A stretch of 64,000 nt of DNA, taken from assembly GCA_041653935.1 (NCBI GenBank), contig JBAZEO010000001.1, positions 248,001-312,000 of the forward strand, written 5' to 3'. The position numbers and the translations under genes were made by a program. The notes below the pieces were generated by a model. It worked only from the letters and a program-made list of their open reading frames with translations. It did no database searches and was not told the origin of the DNA. Below, one piece after another: positions 26,034 to 33,485 of this stretch (position 1 is the stretch's first letter; every line of letters starts with the position of its first letter). The DNA is from JAYEHL01 sp041653935. Its GTDB lineage: Bacteria; Chloroflexota; Dehalococcoidia; E44-bin15.

Positions 26034-27011
26034 TTACCCTCCCAATTGACACATAGCACGTCCTTTTTGAGATTGTCCTTCTACTAATTGGTGACGTTCA
26101 GGTTTGGCTTCAACAGCTTGTAATAGTGATAGCTTGATATCGTTTAGTTTTCCGCCATTTCGCAATACAGGCTTCAAATCTAACTCATTATTGTTCATAA
26201 GACACGGCCGCAGCATTCCATCTACTGTGAGCCTCAATCTATTGCAGGAGGAGCAGAAACACTCGCTAAACGGGCTGATGAAACCTATGGTTCCAGTCGA
26301 TCCTGCTAATTTGAAGTATTTTGCGGGGCCATTACCGTTTCTGGAGGGGAAAGGTTCCAGAGTCCCGAATATTTTTAAACGCTCTAATATCTCGCTTATT
26401 GGGACAAAAGAGAATGCTATATTATCAACGAATGGCATGGGTTCTATGAAGCGAACATGCCAGCCTTTCTCGATGGAAAGACGAGCGAAGTCCGTAACCT
26501 CGTCATCATTTATACCTTTAATTACTACCATATTGATTTTAACTGGATCAAGCCCTAATTCTTTTGCAAATTCGATTCCTTCCATAGCGTCGTCGAGGTT
26601 ACCTTGACGTGTGATGCGTTGATAGCGGTCTTTTTTTAGTGAATCAAGGCTGATGTTTACTCGTTTCAATCCAGCGTCTTTTAATTCAGATGCGTATTGC
26701 TTCAATAGAGTTCCATTTGTTGTTAAAGCTATATCATCTATGCCTTTAATCCTAGAAAGCATTTTTATTAAATCGGTCAGACCTAATCTAACCAAGGGTT
26801 CCCCGCCGGTTAAACGCAGTTTATTAATTCCTATGGCAGCTGCCGCTTGAGCAACGGCTACAATCTCTTCATAACGAAGAACTTCGCTATGCGGCAGGTT
26901 TTTAACGCCTTCAGCCGGCATACAATAAATACATCGCAGGTTACACCGATCGGTAACTGAGATTCGGAGATAGTCAATATGTCGATGAAAAGTATCGGAA
27001 ATACTTACCAT
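26034..27011 (-). CDS. moaA: GTP 3',8-cyclase
   Basis: 325 aa radical SAM enzyme that turns GTP into 3',8-cyclo-7,8-dihydro-GTP. The SAM cluster is held by Cys23, Cys27 and Cys30 (CNLRCIYC), the second cluster by CSSC with a later Cys in MLRPCL. The protein ends in Gly-Gly, the conserved tail needed for MoaA activity, which confirms the reading frame to the last codon. AGGAT before ATG 27011. Uses SAM and yields 5'-deoxyadenosine, a possible substrate for the salvage operon at 8422-12093. Confidence 0.96.
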   Translation of the reverse strand: MVSISDTFHRHIDYLRISVTDRCNLRCIYCMPAEGVKNLPHSEVLRYEEIVAVAQAAAAIGINKLRLTGGEPLVRLGLTDLIKMLSRIKGIDDIALTTNGTLLKQYASELKDAGLKRVNISLDSLKKDRYQRITRQGNLDDAMEGIEFAKELGLDPVKINMVVIKGINDDEVTDFARLSIEKGWHVRFIEPMPFVDNIAFSFVPISEILERLKIFGTLEPFPSRNGNGPAKYFKLAGSTGTIGFISPFSECFCSSCNRLRLTVDGMLRPCLMNNNELDLKPVLRNGGKLNDIKLSLLQAVEAKPERHQLVEGQSQKGRAMCQLGG

Positions 27012-27025
27012 ATATTCATTATATC

Positions 27026-27619
27026 CTATCGCTGTAACATTTTGCGTGCTTCCTCAGTCGCTTTCCCCCTATGGCTTACATCGTTCTTCTCGCTCATCGA
27101 GAGCTCGGCCATGGTTTTATGCAAGTCTGGGAGATAAAATATGGGGTCATAGCCAAAGCCGTTCTCACCCAGAGGTGCGAATGTCAGAATCCCGTTGCAT
27201 TGTCCATGACAGGTTTGAACTTTGCCGTCGGGGTAGGCTATAGCAATTACACATCTGAATTTAGCCTGGCGTTTCTCCCATGGCACATCGACTATTTTTT
27301 TGAGTAAGAAATCGATGCGTTCCTTGTCCGAGACACCTTCACCAGCATATCTTGCCGAACGCACGCCGGGCTCACCGCCCAGTGCATCGACCTCAAGCCC
27401 TGAATCATCGGCGATGGTGGTTAACCCGCTCAGTTCGGCATATCTCTTGGCTTTTAAGGTGGCGTTTTCTTCGAATGACGCCCCCGTTTCCTCTACCTGT
27501 TCACTGATGTTAACGTCCTCGAGAGAGACAATTCTATATGGTATGCCTTTGAGCAATCTGTCATATTCCCTGACCTTGGCTCGATTATTTGTAGCTAGAA
27601 GAATCTTGGGTTTACTCAA
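27026..27619 (-). CDS. rdgB: XTP/dITP diphosphatase
   Basis: 197 aa. Removes non-canonical purine triphosphates (XTP, dITP) from the nucleotide pool. Motifs LATNNRAKVREY and ADDSGLEVDALGGEPGVRSARYAG are typical of the HAM1 family. The start is TTG 27619 with GGAG twelve bases upstream. Lies between cobO and moaA in the same run. Confidence 0.93.
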   Translation of the reverse strand: MSKPKILLATNNRAKVREYDRLLKGIPYRIVSLEDVNISEQVEETGASFEENATLKAKRYAELSGLTTIADDSGLEVDALGGEPGVRSARYAGEGVSDKERIDFLLKKIVDVPWEKRQAKFRCVIAIAYPDGKVQTCHGQCNGILTFAPLGENGFGYDPIFYLPDLHKTMAELSMSEKNDVSHRGKATEEARKMLQR

Positions 27620-27652
27620 TGTTGAAAAATCTCCGGGGCATCTTTCACTATA

Positions 27653-28189
27653 TTAATATTCTATACCTTTTCTTGCTTCTATCCCCCTGCGATACGGATG
27701 TTTGATTTCATCCATACTTGTGACCAGATCCGCCTTTTCTATGATTCTCTGGTCGGCATAACGACCGGTTAAAACAAGCTCTACTTTAGGAGGTTTATTG
27801 CTGATGCTATTGATTACATCTTCTACGCTGATCAGCTTCCAGGCAGACGCCACGTTTATTTCATCGAGTATTATAAGGTCGTATTTGCTGCTTTGTATCG
27901 CCAATTTTGAGGCCTCAAGTGCTTCATGAGCCTGTTGTTTCTCTTCATCCTTTACGTTATTTGGGTCAATAAGGTGCTCGTGTCCAAAGACCTGAAACGA
28001 CAGGTCGGGCAGCTTTGACAGTATCTCGCGTTCTCCGTATGGGAAATTACCTTTCATAAAGAAGATAATATGAACTTTAGCGCCATGCCCGAGGGCTCTT
28101 ATAGCCAGTCCCAGAGCGGCCGTGGTCTTGCCTTTCCCATTGCCGGTGTAAACCTGAATAAGGCCATGTTTGAAAATTCTGTCGCTCAT
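27653..28189 (-). CDS. cobO: Cob(I)yrinic acid a,c-diamide adenosyltransferase
   Basis: 178 aa, CobA/CobO/BtuR-type. Adenosylates corrinoids with ATP. P-loop VYTGNGKGKTTAALGLAIRA at residues about 13-32 and the later DEINVA stretch are family features. First gene of the run cobO-rdgB-moaA-moaC. Supports use of B12 by the radical SAM protein at 33486 and perhaps of methyl-corrinoid by the MesB-like enzyme, though those need different B12 forms. No clear ribosome site before ATG 28189. Confidence 0.93.
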   Translation of the reverse strand: MSDRIFKHGLIQVYTGNGKGKTTAALGLAIRALGHGAKVHIIFFMKGNFPYGEREILSKLPDLSFQVFGHEHLIDPNNVKDEEKQQAHEALEASKLAIQSSKYDLIILDEINVASAWKLISVEDVINSISNKPPKVELVLTGRYADQRIIEKADLVTSMDEIKHPYRRGIEARKGIEY

Positions 28190-28276
28190 TTCGTTTTATC
28201 AGCTATGCGTCAGTATTGGGAATGAATACTCAAATGACGATTCTCTATATCCAACGTATGACAACGATGCAATTCC

Positions 28277-28305
28277 AGTGTAGCAACGGGCTAATTTATT
28301 GTCAA
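28277..28305 (-). promoter_or_regulatory. Promoter of the cobO-rdgB-moaA-moaC run
   Basis: -35 TTGACA (28305-28300), 17-base spacer, extended -10 TGC-TACACT (28282-28277). Leader of about 80 bases before cobO. I see no cobalamin riboswitch elements in the leader. Confidence 0.7.
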
Positions 28306-28365
28306 CGAAATGCTATTGAGTAAACATCCATCATATAATATAGCTAGATTCAGTATAGTTTACAT

Positions 28366-28398
28366 AAAGGGCAATCGAATTGATACTGATTGCCCTTT
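28366..28398. terminator. Orphan intrinsic-terminator-like hairpin between divergent promoters
   Basis: Perfect 11-base stem (28366-28376 with 28388-28398, core GGGCAATC) with an 11-base loop, then TTTTCTTATT on the plus strand. The 340-base interval 28190-28529 has no gene; it holds the cobO promoter, this hairpin and the promoter of the carboxyltransferase. No gene on either strand reads into the hairpin, so it either ends a short unannotated RNA (a TATAAT lies at 28334-28339, with no good -35) or insulates the two promoters. Confidence 0.5.
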
Positions 28399-28417
28399 TC
28401 TTATTCACATTTATAGG

Positions 28418-28446
28418 TAGAAATTTAGAGATACGCATGCTATAAT
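28418..28446 (+). promoter_or_regulatory. Promoter of the carboxyltransferase-acyl-CoA dehydrogenase genes
   Basis: -35 TAGAAA (28418-28423), 17-base spacer, extended -10 TGC-TATAAT (28441-28446). Leader of about 78 bases; AGGAGG precedes ATG 28530 by seven bases. Confidence 0.7.
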
Positions 28447-28529
28447 ACATCGGCGCTTTCAATAGGGTTTCGCTATAACCAAAATCCAAGTGCCAGGTTA
28501 AGATCATTGTAACATCAGGAGGATATTGG

Positions 28530-30080
28530 ATGGGCATCCTTGAAGAATATAAACAGAAACGCGATAAGATCCTGCAAATGGGCGGCCCAAAGGAAATAGA
28601 AAAACAGCATGAAAAGGGTAGCTGGACTGCAAGGGAAAGGATCGAATATTTTTTTGACCCGGGCACTTTTACTGAGATTGGATTATTTGTAAAACATCGC
28701 ACGACTGCGTTCGGGCTTGATAAAAAAGAATTTCCTGCTGAGGGCGTGGTAGTAGGGTTTGGCAAGGTTAACGGCAGGATAGTTATGACTGCTGCTGAGG
28801 ACTATACAACAATGGCCGGTACCTTTGGCGAGTACCATGGCAAGAAGTTCTCAGAGGCTATCACAATGGCCAAGGATATGGGAGTACCGTTTGTTGGCAT
28901 GAATGACTCAGCGGGGGCACGCCTTCAGGAGGGTATGGATACCCTGCAGAGCTATGCCTGGCTTTTCAAGTCGCAGATATTGGCTTCCGGTATTATCCCT
29001 CAAATTGCACTTATAATGGGTCCATGCATCGGTGGTCAGGCATACCACCCGGTGATGCAGGACTTCGTTTTCCAGGTCAGGAGCACTGGCAGAATGGGCA
29101 TTGCAAGCCCGGCTTTCGTCAAGACCCAGACTGGAGAGGATATAGATCTCGATACCCTGTGCGGCACCGATGCGCATGCTATCAAATCAGGGGAGACTCA
29201 TGTTGTTGCCGAAGACGATAAGGACTGCTTGGATAAGGCAAAGGCCTTGCTGGATTTCCTGCCCTCCAACAACAAGATTGATGAGCGTAGAAAAACGTAT
29301 CGCGATTCCGGCGATGATCCCTACAGGGAAATTCCTGAGTTAAATAACTTGGTCCCAGACGATGCCTCGATTACCTTCGACATGCACGAGATAATTTACA
29401 AAATCGTTGATAATGGCGATTTCTTTGAGATATTTCAGGATTTTGCGCCGAATGTTATAGTTGGCTTCGCAAGGTTCGGCGGACGTTCTGCAGGTATCGT
29501 GGCCAGCCAGCCATCGTTTGCTGCAGGCGCTATAGACTGTGACGCTGCCGATAAGATTGCCAGGTTTGTAAGATTCTGCGATCTATTCAATATACCGTTA
29601 ATTAATCTTCATGATGTTCCCGGATACTGGATAGGATCTACAGAGGAATGGAAAGGGATACTGCGTCACGGCGCCAAAATGATCTATTCCTACATTGATG
29701 CTACGGTTCCGAAGATTACCGTAATCATTAGGAAATCCTTCGCGGGTGCTTATACTGGAATGTGTTGCAAGGATACCGGCGCGGATTTCATGTTTGCATG
29801 GCCCGGCGCAAAAGTTTGTATTGTTGGCGCGGAGACAGCCGCCAGCATTATATTCGCTCGTGAAATAAAAGAGGCAAGCAACCCTGCGGAGATGAAGGCC
29901 AAGCGGATAGGAGAGTATCGCCAGCTTTTCGAAAATCCGTATTGTGGTGCCCAGAGAGGCTTCATCGATGATGTGATTATGCCCAGCGATACAAGGAAGA
30001 TCATAAATAAGGCGCTGGATCTCCTTGAAAACAAGACCGTTGTCAGGCCGCCAAGAAAATACTCTAACATTAACCTGTAA
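28530..30080 (+). CDS. Acyl-CoA carboxyltransferase subunit (propionyl-CoA carboxylase beta/methylmalonyl-CoA decarboxylase alpha type)
   Basis: 516 aa, full length for the carboxyltransferase subunit of biotin-dependent enzymes acting on propionyl-, methylmalonyl- or glutaconyl-CoA. The two crotonase-like halves have the oxyanion-hole stretches MNDSAGARLQEG and, in the second half, DVPGYWIGSTEEW, and the FGRFGG-like FARFGGRSAGIVASQP. No biotin carrier or carboxylase/decarboxylase subunit is present in the window, so whether it fixes or releases CO2 is open. Next gene is an acyl-CoA dehydrogenase, 58 bases on. Confidence 0.9.
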   Translation: MGILEEYKQKRDKILQMGGPKEIEKQHEKGSWTARERIEYFFDPGTFTEIGLFVKHRTTAFGLDKKEFPAEGVVVGFGKVNGRIVMTAAEDYTTMAGTFGEYHGKKFSEAITMAKDMGVPFVGMNDSAGARLQEGMDTLQSYAWLFKSQILASGIIPQIALIMGPCIGGQAYHPVMQDFVFQVRSTGRMGIASPAFVKTQTGEDIDLDTLCGTDAHAIKSGETHVVAEDDKDCLDKAKALLDFLPSNNKIDERRKTYRDSGDDPYREIPELNNLVPDDASITFDMHEIIYKIVDNGDFFEIFQDFAPNVIVGFARFGGRSAGIVASQPSFAAGAIDCDAADKIARFVRFCDLFNIPLINLHDVPGYWIGSTEEWKGILRHGAKMIYSYIDATVPKITVIIRKSFAGAYTGMCCKDTGADFMFAWPGAKVCIVGAETAASIIFAREIKEASNPAEMKAKRIGEYRQLFENPYCGAQRGFIDDVIMPSDTRKIINKALDLLENKTVVRPPRKYSNINL

Positions 30081-30138
30081 GCAGAATGTGTAAATTTTCT
30101 AAGTTCTGGTCGATGTAATGACTGGAGGATAAATACAA

Positions 30139-31314
30139 ATGGATTTCAAATTTACTGAAGAGCAGGAGAAATTACGCAAGCAAGTTCGTGAATTCCTTGA
30201 GGATGAACTAAACAAAGGCGGATTCACAACACACTGTGATGCATGGATGGGCGGCTATTCTGCCGATTTCTCCAAGAAGATGGGTGACAAGGGCTGGATC
30301 GGTTACTGCTGGCCCAAGGATCATTATGGGCAGGGCAAGAGCTTTATTGACAGGCTTGTCATAACTGAGGAGATAGTTCAATATGGGGCGCCGGCAGCGG
30401 CACACTGGTTCGCTGACAGACAGATGGGGCCGTCGATCATACGGCATGGCACCAAGGAACAGCAGGATTTCTTCCTGCCGCGCATAGCCAAGGGGGAGCT
30501 GGTTTTCGGCATCGGCATGAGCGAGCCGGAGGCCGGATGCGACTTGGCGTCGATCAGGACAAAGGCAGTGCTTGATGGGAATAACTATGTGATTAACGGG
30601 CAAAAGGTATGGACCAGCGGAGCCCACCATATCAATTACATATATTTGATTGCCCGTACCGATCAGGAGGTCCCGAAGCATAAGGGCATCAGCGAGTTCA
30701 TTATCGATATGAAGACACCCGGCATCGATGTTCGTCCTCTTATCGATATGACGGGAGGACATCACTATAACGAGGTGTTCTTCGATAACGTACGGATTCC
30801 TAAAACGGCCATGGTCGGCGGACTGAATAAGGGATGGTACCAGATAGCGCAGCAACTTGATTATGAACGCAGCGGGGTAGAGCGCTTGATGACTAACTAC
30901 CCCTTGCTTCAGGATATCGTTAAATATGTGAAAGAGACACAATACCATGGTCAGCCGCTATCCAAGAGCGTTCTGGCGAGGCAGAGCGTTGCGGATCTGT
31001 TCATATCATTCGAGGCCGGGCGGCTCCTCACATACCGCGTGGCCTGGGTGCTGGATCAGGGAAAACTGCCGACTACGGAAGCCGCATTAGCGAAGGCGTT
31101 CTCCACCTCATTCGAGCAGCAGCTGGCGCAGGTAGCCACCCAGATCCCGGGGTTATACGGCACGCTGCGACAGGGATCAAAAGGCATACCGCTGGCTTTC
31201 CGCGAGAGCCCTGTTGAGTCTTACCTGTTCTCTCCCGCATACACGCTACAAGGCGGCACTAATGAGATCCTGCGCAACATCATTGCAGGAAGGGGTTTAG
31301 GACTGCCTTCATAA
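30139..31314 (+). CDS. Acyl-CoA dehydrogenase
   Basis: 391 aa FAD enzyme making 2-enoyl-CoA and passing electrons to ETF. Typical are GIGMSEPEAGCDLASIRTKA and the C-terminal LQGGTNEILRNIIAGRGLG. The residue before Gly-Thr is Gly, not the catalytic Glu of medium-chain enzymes. As in isovaleryl- and long-chain enzymes the base is probably Glu249 in SGVERLM. The product suits the crotonases at 12987-14608; electrons would reach the HdrD-like protein at 17046 through ETF. GGAGG-type site (TGGAGGATAAATACAA) before ATG 30139. Confidence 0.92.
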   Translation: MDFKFTEEQEKLRKQVREFLEDELNKGGFTTHCDAWMGGYSADFSKKMGDKGWIGYCWPKDHYGQGKSFIDRLVITEEIVQYGAPAAAHWFADRQMGPSIIRHGTKEQQDFFLPRIAKGELVFGIGMSEPEAGCDLASIRTKAVLDGNNYVINGQKVWTSGAHHINYIYLIARTDQEVPKHKGISEFIIDMKTPGIDVRPLIDMTGGHHYNEVFFDNVRIPKTAMVGGLNKGWYQIAQQLDYERSGVERLMTNYPLLQDIVKYVKETQYHGQPLSKSVLARQSVADLFISFEAGRLLTYRVAWVLDQGKLPTTEAALAKAFSTSFEQQLAQVATQIPGLYGTLRQGSKGIPLAFRESPVESYLFSPAYTLQGGTNEILRNIIAGRGLGLPS

Positions 31315-31346
31315 TAGTCAGTGACATTAATCTACCAAAAGTATTT

Positions 31347-31380
31347 CAGGGCGATGTGAAAAACATCGCCTTGATTTTAT
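31347..31380 (+). terminator. Intrinsic terminator after the acyl-CoA dehydrogenase
   Basis: Stem GGCGATGT (31350-31357) with ACATCGCC (31363-31370), loop GAAAA, then TTGATTTTAT. The T-rich tail also supplies the -35 box of the hisA promoter. Confidence 0.8.
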
Positions 31381-31399
31381 AAGCAACTTCTGTCAAAAT
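31371..31399 (+). promoter_or_regulatory. Promoter of hisA-hisI
   Basis: -35 TTGATT (31371-31376), 17-base spacer, extended -10 TGT-CAAAAT (31394-31399). Transcription would start near 31406, which leaves a leader of about 35 bases before ATG 31441. Confidence 0.55.
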
Positions 31400-31440
31400 G
31401 CTGGCACATCATCAATCGCGTGAATACTGTGAATAAAAAG

Positions 31441-32154
31441 ATGGAGATAATACCGGCAATAGACCTCAAGGGCGGCAAGTGCGTTCGCCTCTATCAGGGG
31501 GATTATGATCAAGAGACGGTCTTCTCGGAAGATCCGGTTGATGTTGCCAGACACTGGAAATCGCTGGGGGCGAAGCGTATACATATAGTTGACCTCGATG
31601 GTGCGGCAAAAGGCAAGTTATGCCATTTTAGCATTATTGCCTCTATTGTTGATGCAGTGAAGATACCGGTGCAGGTCGGCGGCGGCATAAGGACAATGAA
31701 GTCTATTGAAAAGCTGATTGATGCCGGTGTCGACAGGGTGATACTGGGCACTGCTGCAATTGAAAATCAGGACCTGCTAAAGGAAGGCTGCAAACAGTTT
31801 GAAGATCGTATTATTGCAGGGGTGGATGCCCGCGATGGATATGTAGCAACAAGGGGTTGGGTAGAAAGCAGCAAGGTTACCGCCATCGAATTGATCCAAC
31901 ATATGAAAGCCATTGGCGTTGGTCGATTCGTCTATACTGATATCTCCCGTGACGGCACACTCACCGAGCCGAACTTCGCTGCTATCGAGGATTTGGTTGC
32001 AAAGGTCGATACGAAAATTATCGCTGCCGGCGGGATAGCTTCCATTGAACACCTGCGTAAATTGGCTGATATTGGTGTCGAGGGGGCTATAGTCGGCCGT
32101 GCACTTTATACCGGGCACATCGATTTAAAGAAAGCGCTTAAGAGTATTCAATAG
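31441..32154 (+). CDS. hisA: ProFAR isomerase of histidine synthesis
   Basis: 237 aa. Isomerises the aminoaldose ProFAR to the aminoketose PRFAR. The start MEIIPAIDLKGGKCVRLYQG is the standard N terminus with catalytic Asp8 region; the frame is open seven codons upstream from a GTG at 31420, but these residues are not family-like. The second catalytic Asp lies in YTDISRDGT, and both phosphate loops (GGGIR, AAGGIAS) are present. No Shine-Dalgarno is visible. Followed by hisI 21 bases on; the other his genes are not in the window. Confidence 0.93.
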   Translation: MEIIPAIDLKGGKCVRLYQGDYDQETVFSEDPVDVARHWKSLGAKRIHIVDLDGAAKGKLCHFSIIASIVDAVKIPVQVGGGIRTMKSIEKLIDAGVDRVILGTAAIENQDLLKEGCKQFEDRIIAGVDARDGYVATRGWVESSKVTAIELIQHMKAIGVGRFVYTDISRDGTLTEPNFAAIEDLVAKVDTKIIAAGGIASIEHLRKLADIGVEGAIVGRALYTGHIDLKKALKSIQ

Positions 32155-32175
32155 CATCTGTTTACTGGAGGAGCT

Positions 32176-32481
32176 ATGCTCAAATACGACAGCAAAGGTT
32201 TGATACCGGCAATAATTCAAAATCAGGCCAGCGGCAAGGTTCTGATGCTCGGCTATATTAATAAGGAATCGTTGAAGAAGACGGAACAGACCGGTCATGT
32301 CTGGTTTTACAGCCGCAGCCGTCAGGAGCTGTGGGAGAAGGGCGAGACCTCCGGAAACTACTTAAACGTCCGTGCAATATTCAAGGATTGTGACGAAGAT
32401 ACACTACTTATTCAGGTGGATCCCGCAGGCCCGACCTGCCACACCGGTGCGGAGAGTTGTTTCTACAGAACTCTTGATTAG
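32176..32481 (+). CDS. hisI: Phosphoribosyl-AMP cyclohydrolase
   Basis: 101 aa, single-domain form without the HisE pyrophosphohydrolase. Opens the purine ring of PR-AMP. Typical motifs are VLMLGYINKESL, VWFYSRSRQELWEKGETSGN with the metal-binding residues DCDEDTLL and the cysteines of GPTCHTGAESCF. TGGAGG lies before ATG 32176. Confidence 0.96.
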   Translation: MLKYDSKGLIPAIIQNQASGKVLMLGYINKESLKKTEQTGHVWFYSRSRQELWEKGETSGNYLNVRAIFKDCDEDTLLIQVDPAGPTCHTGAESCFYRTLD

Positions 32482-32495
32482 CTGAAGTAAAATAA

Positions 32496-32520
32496 AAAGC
32501 GGCTACCCGGTAGCCGCTTT
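32496..32520. terminator. Bidirectional terminator between hisI and rpmE
   Basis: GC-rich inverted repeat AAAGCGGCTA / TAGCCGCTTT around CCCGG, flanked by A-rich and T-rich runs on both sides. It lies between convergent genes. Confidence 0.88.
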
Positions 32521-32537
32521 GTTTTATCTTGTCTGGT

Positions 32538-32744
32538 TTAAGTTGATTTCTTCTTGTAGCGCTTCTGGAACCGTTCTACTCGTCCTGCGGTGTCCACAAT
32601 CCTCTGCTCGCCGGTGAAGAAGGGATGACATTTATTGCATAGATCTACCCTGATCGCCGGTTTTATGGAAACGGTCTTAAAGCTGTTGCCGCATGAGCAT
32701 GAAACCTCAGACTCTACATATTTGGGATGGATATCCTTTTTCAT
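32538..32744 (-). CDS. rpmE: 50S ribosomal protein L31, zinc-binding form
   Basis: 68 aa. The four zinc cysteines of the C+ form are present (16, 18, 36, 39), and the C-terminal FFTGEQRIVDTAGRVERFQ stretch is typical. Its start overlaps the stop of rpmA by four bases (ATGA), so it is translated with L27. Third gene of the rplU-rpmA-rpmE unit. Confidence 0.96.
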   Translation of the reverse strand: MKKDIHPKYVESEVSCSCGNSFKTVSIKPAIRVDLCNKCHPFFTGEQRIVDTAGRVERFQKRYKKKST

Positions 32745-32995
32745 GAGTTATAAACGCTCACCTTTCTCTGGTATCGTGTTAGCGGTTCGTACTTAATGTA
32801 ACCATCGATTTTAGCGAACAGGGTGTGATCCCTGCCGATGCCTACATTAACACCGGGGCGGATGCGGGTGCCCCTCTGGCGAACGATTATCGTACCGGCG
32901 TGTATCTTCTCACCGCCATAGCGCTTTACGCCCAGCCGCTGGCCTTTGCTGTCGCGTCCCAGCCTTGTGCTGCCTCCACCTTTCTTATGAGCCAT
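32741..32995 (-). CDS. rpmA: 50S ribosomal protein L27
   Basis: 84 aa. Begins MAHKKGGGSTRLGRDS, without the cleaved N-terminal extension found in Firmicutes, so no processing peptidase is needed. GGGRDSKGQRLGVKR and the IIVRQRG motif are standard. Lies 18 bases after rplU. Confidence 0.97.
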   Translation of the reverse strand: MAHKKGGGSTRLGRDSKGQRLGVKRYGGEKIHAGTIIVRQRGTRIRPGVNVGIGRDHTLFAKIDGYIKYEPLTRYQRKVSVYNS

Positions 32996-33013
32996 GTCCT
33001 TACTCTCCGTACC

Positions 33014-33370
33014 TTAAGATATAATTTCTTTTATTGCAATTTTAGTATATGTCTGCCGATGCCCTGTTTTTTTGTGGTAGCGAGTCTTGGATTTATATTT
33101 GTAAACGATGATTTTCTTATCCCTGACGTCGTTAACAACGTCTGCTGTCACTTTAGCGCCCTCTACAACGGGGGTGCCTATCTTGACCTTCTTGCCCTCA
33201 GCCACAAGCAACACGCGATCCATTTCAATAGCGCTTCCCGCAGCCGCGGATAAACGATCAACCTCAATGACGTCGCCGGGAGCTACATGATATTGCTTGC
33301 CCCCGCTTTCGACTATCGCATATATTTTTGAAGCTGCCTTCTTTTTCGTTTTCGTTTTCGTTTCTGCCAC
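33014..33370 (-). CDS. rplU: 50S ribosomal protein L21
   Basis: 118 aa. A Lys/Thr-rich N-terminal extension of about 14 residues precedes the normal start of the fold (YAIVESGGKQYHV). The C-terminal KSKTRYHKKTGHRQ signature is clear. GTG start at 33370 with AGGAG seven bases upstream. First gene of the ribosomal unit. Confidence 0.96.
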   Translation of the reverse strand: MAETKTKTKKKAASKIYAIVESGGKQYHVAPGDVIEVDRLSAAAGSAIEMDRVLLVAEGKKVKIGTPVVEGAKVTADVVNDVRDKKIIVYKYKSKTRYHKKTGHRQTYTKIAIKEIIS

Positions 33371-33419
33371 CAGACTCTCCTATCACACTGCCAGTTCTAT
33401 TGAACACAACTGAAATTAG

Positions 33420-33448
33420 ATTTTAACACGTTCAAATTTAGATGTCAA
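33420..33448 (-). promoter_or_regulatory. Promoter of rplU-rpmA-rpmE
   Basis: Perfect -35 TTGACA (33448-33443), 17-base spacer, -10 TAAAAT (33425-33420). Its -35 box overlaps the -35 box of the divergent radical SAM gene. Confidence 0.8.
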
Positions 33449-33470
33449 AAGGGGACAGCTTTGTTATAAT
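33442..33470 (+). promoter_or_regulatory. Promoter of the radical SAM gene at 33486
   Basis: -35 ATGTCA (33442-33447), 17-base spacer, perfect -10 TATAAT (33465-33470). Transcription should begin near 33477, so the leader is only about nine bases, with GAGG (33477-33480) at its very start. Confidence 0.7.
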
Positions 33471-33485
33471 GGGTCCGAGGTAGCT

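Noticed and set aside
28190..28300. Cobalamin riboswitch in the cobO leader
   Set aside because: The leader is about 80 bases with no B12-box-like conserved sequence that I could find.
30208..30948. 246-codon open frame on the minus strand inside the acyl-CoA dehydrogenase
   Set aside because: Antisense shadow of a strongly supported gene; composition is His/Tyr-rich without any motif.
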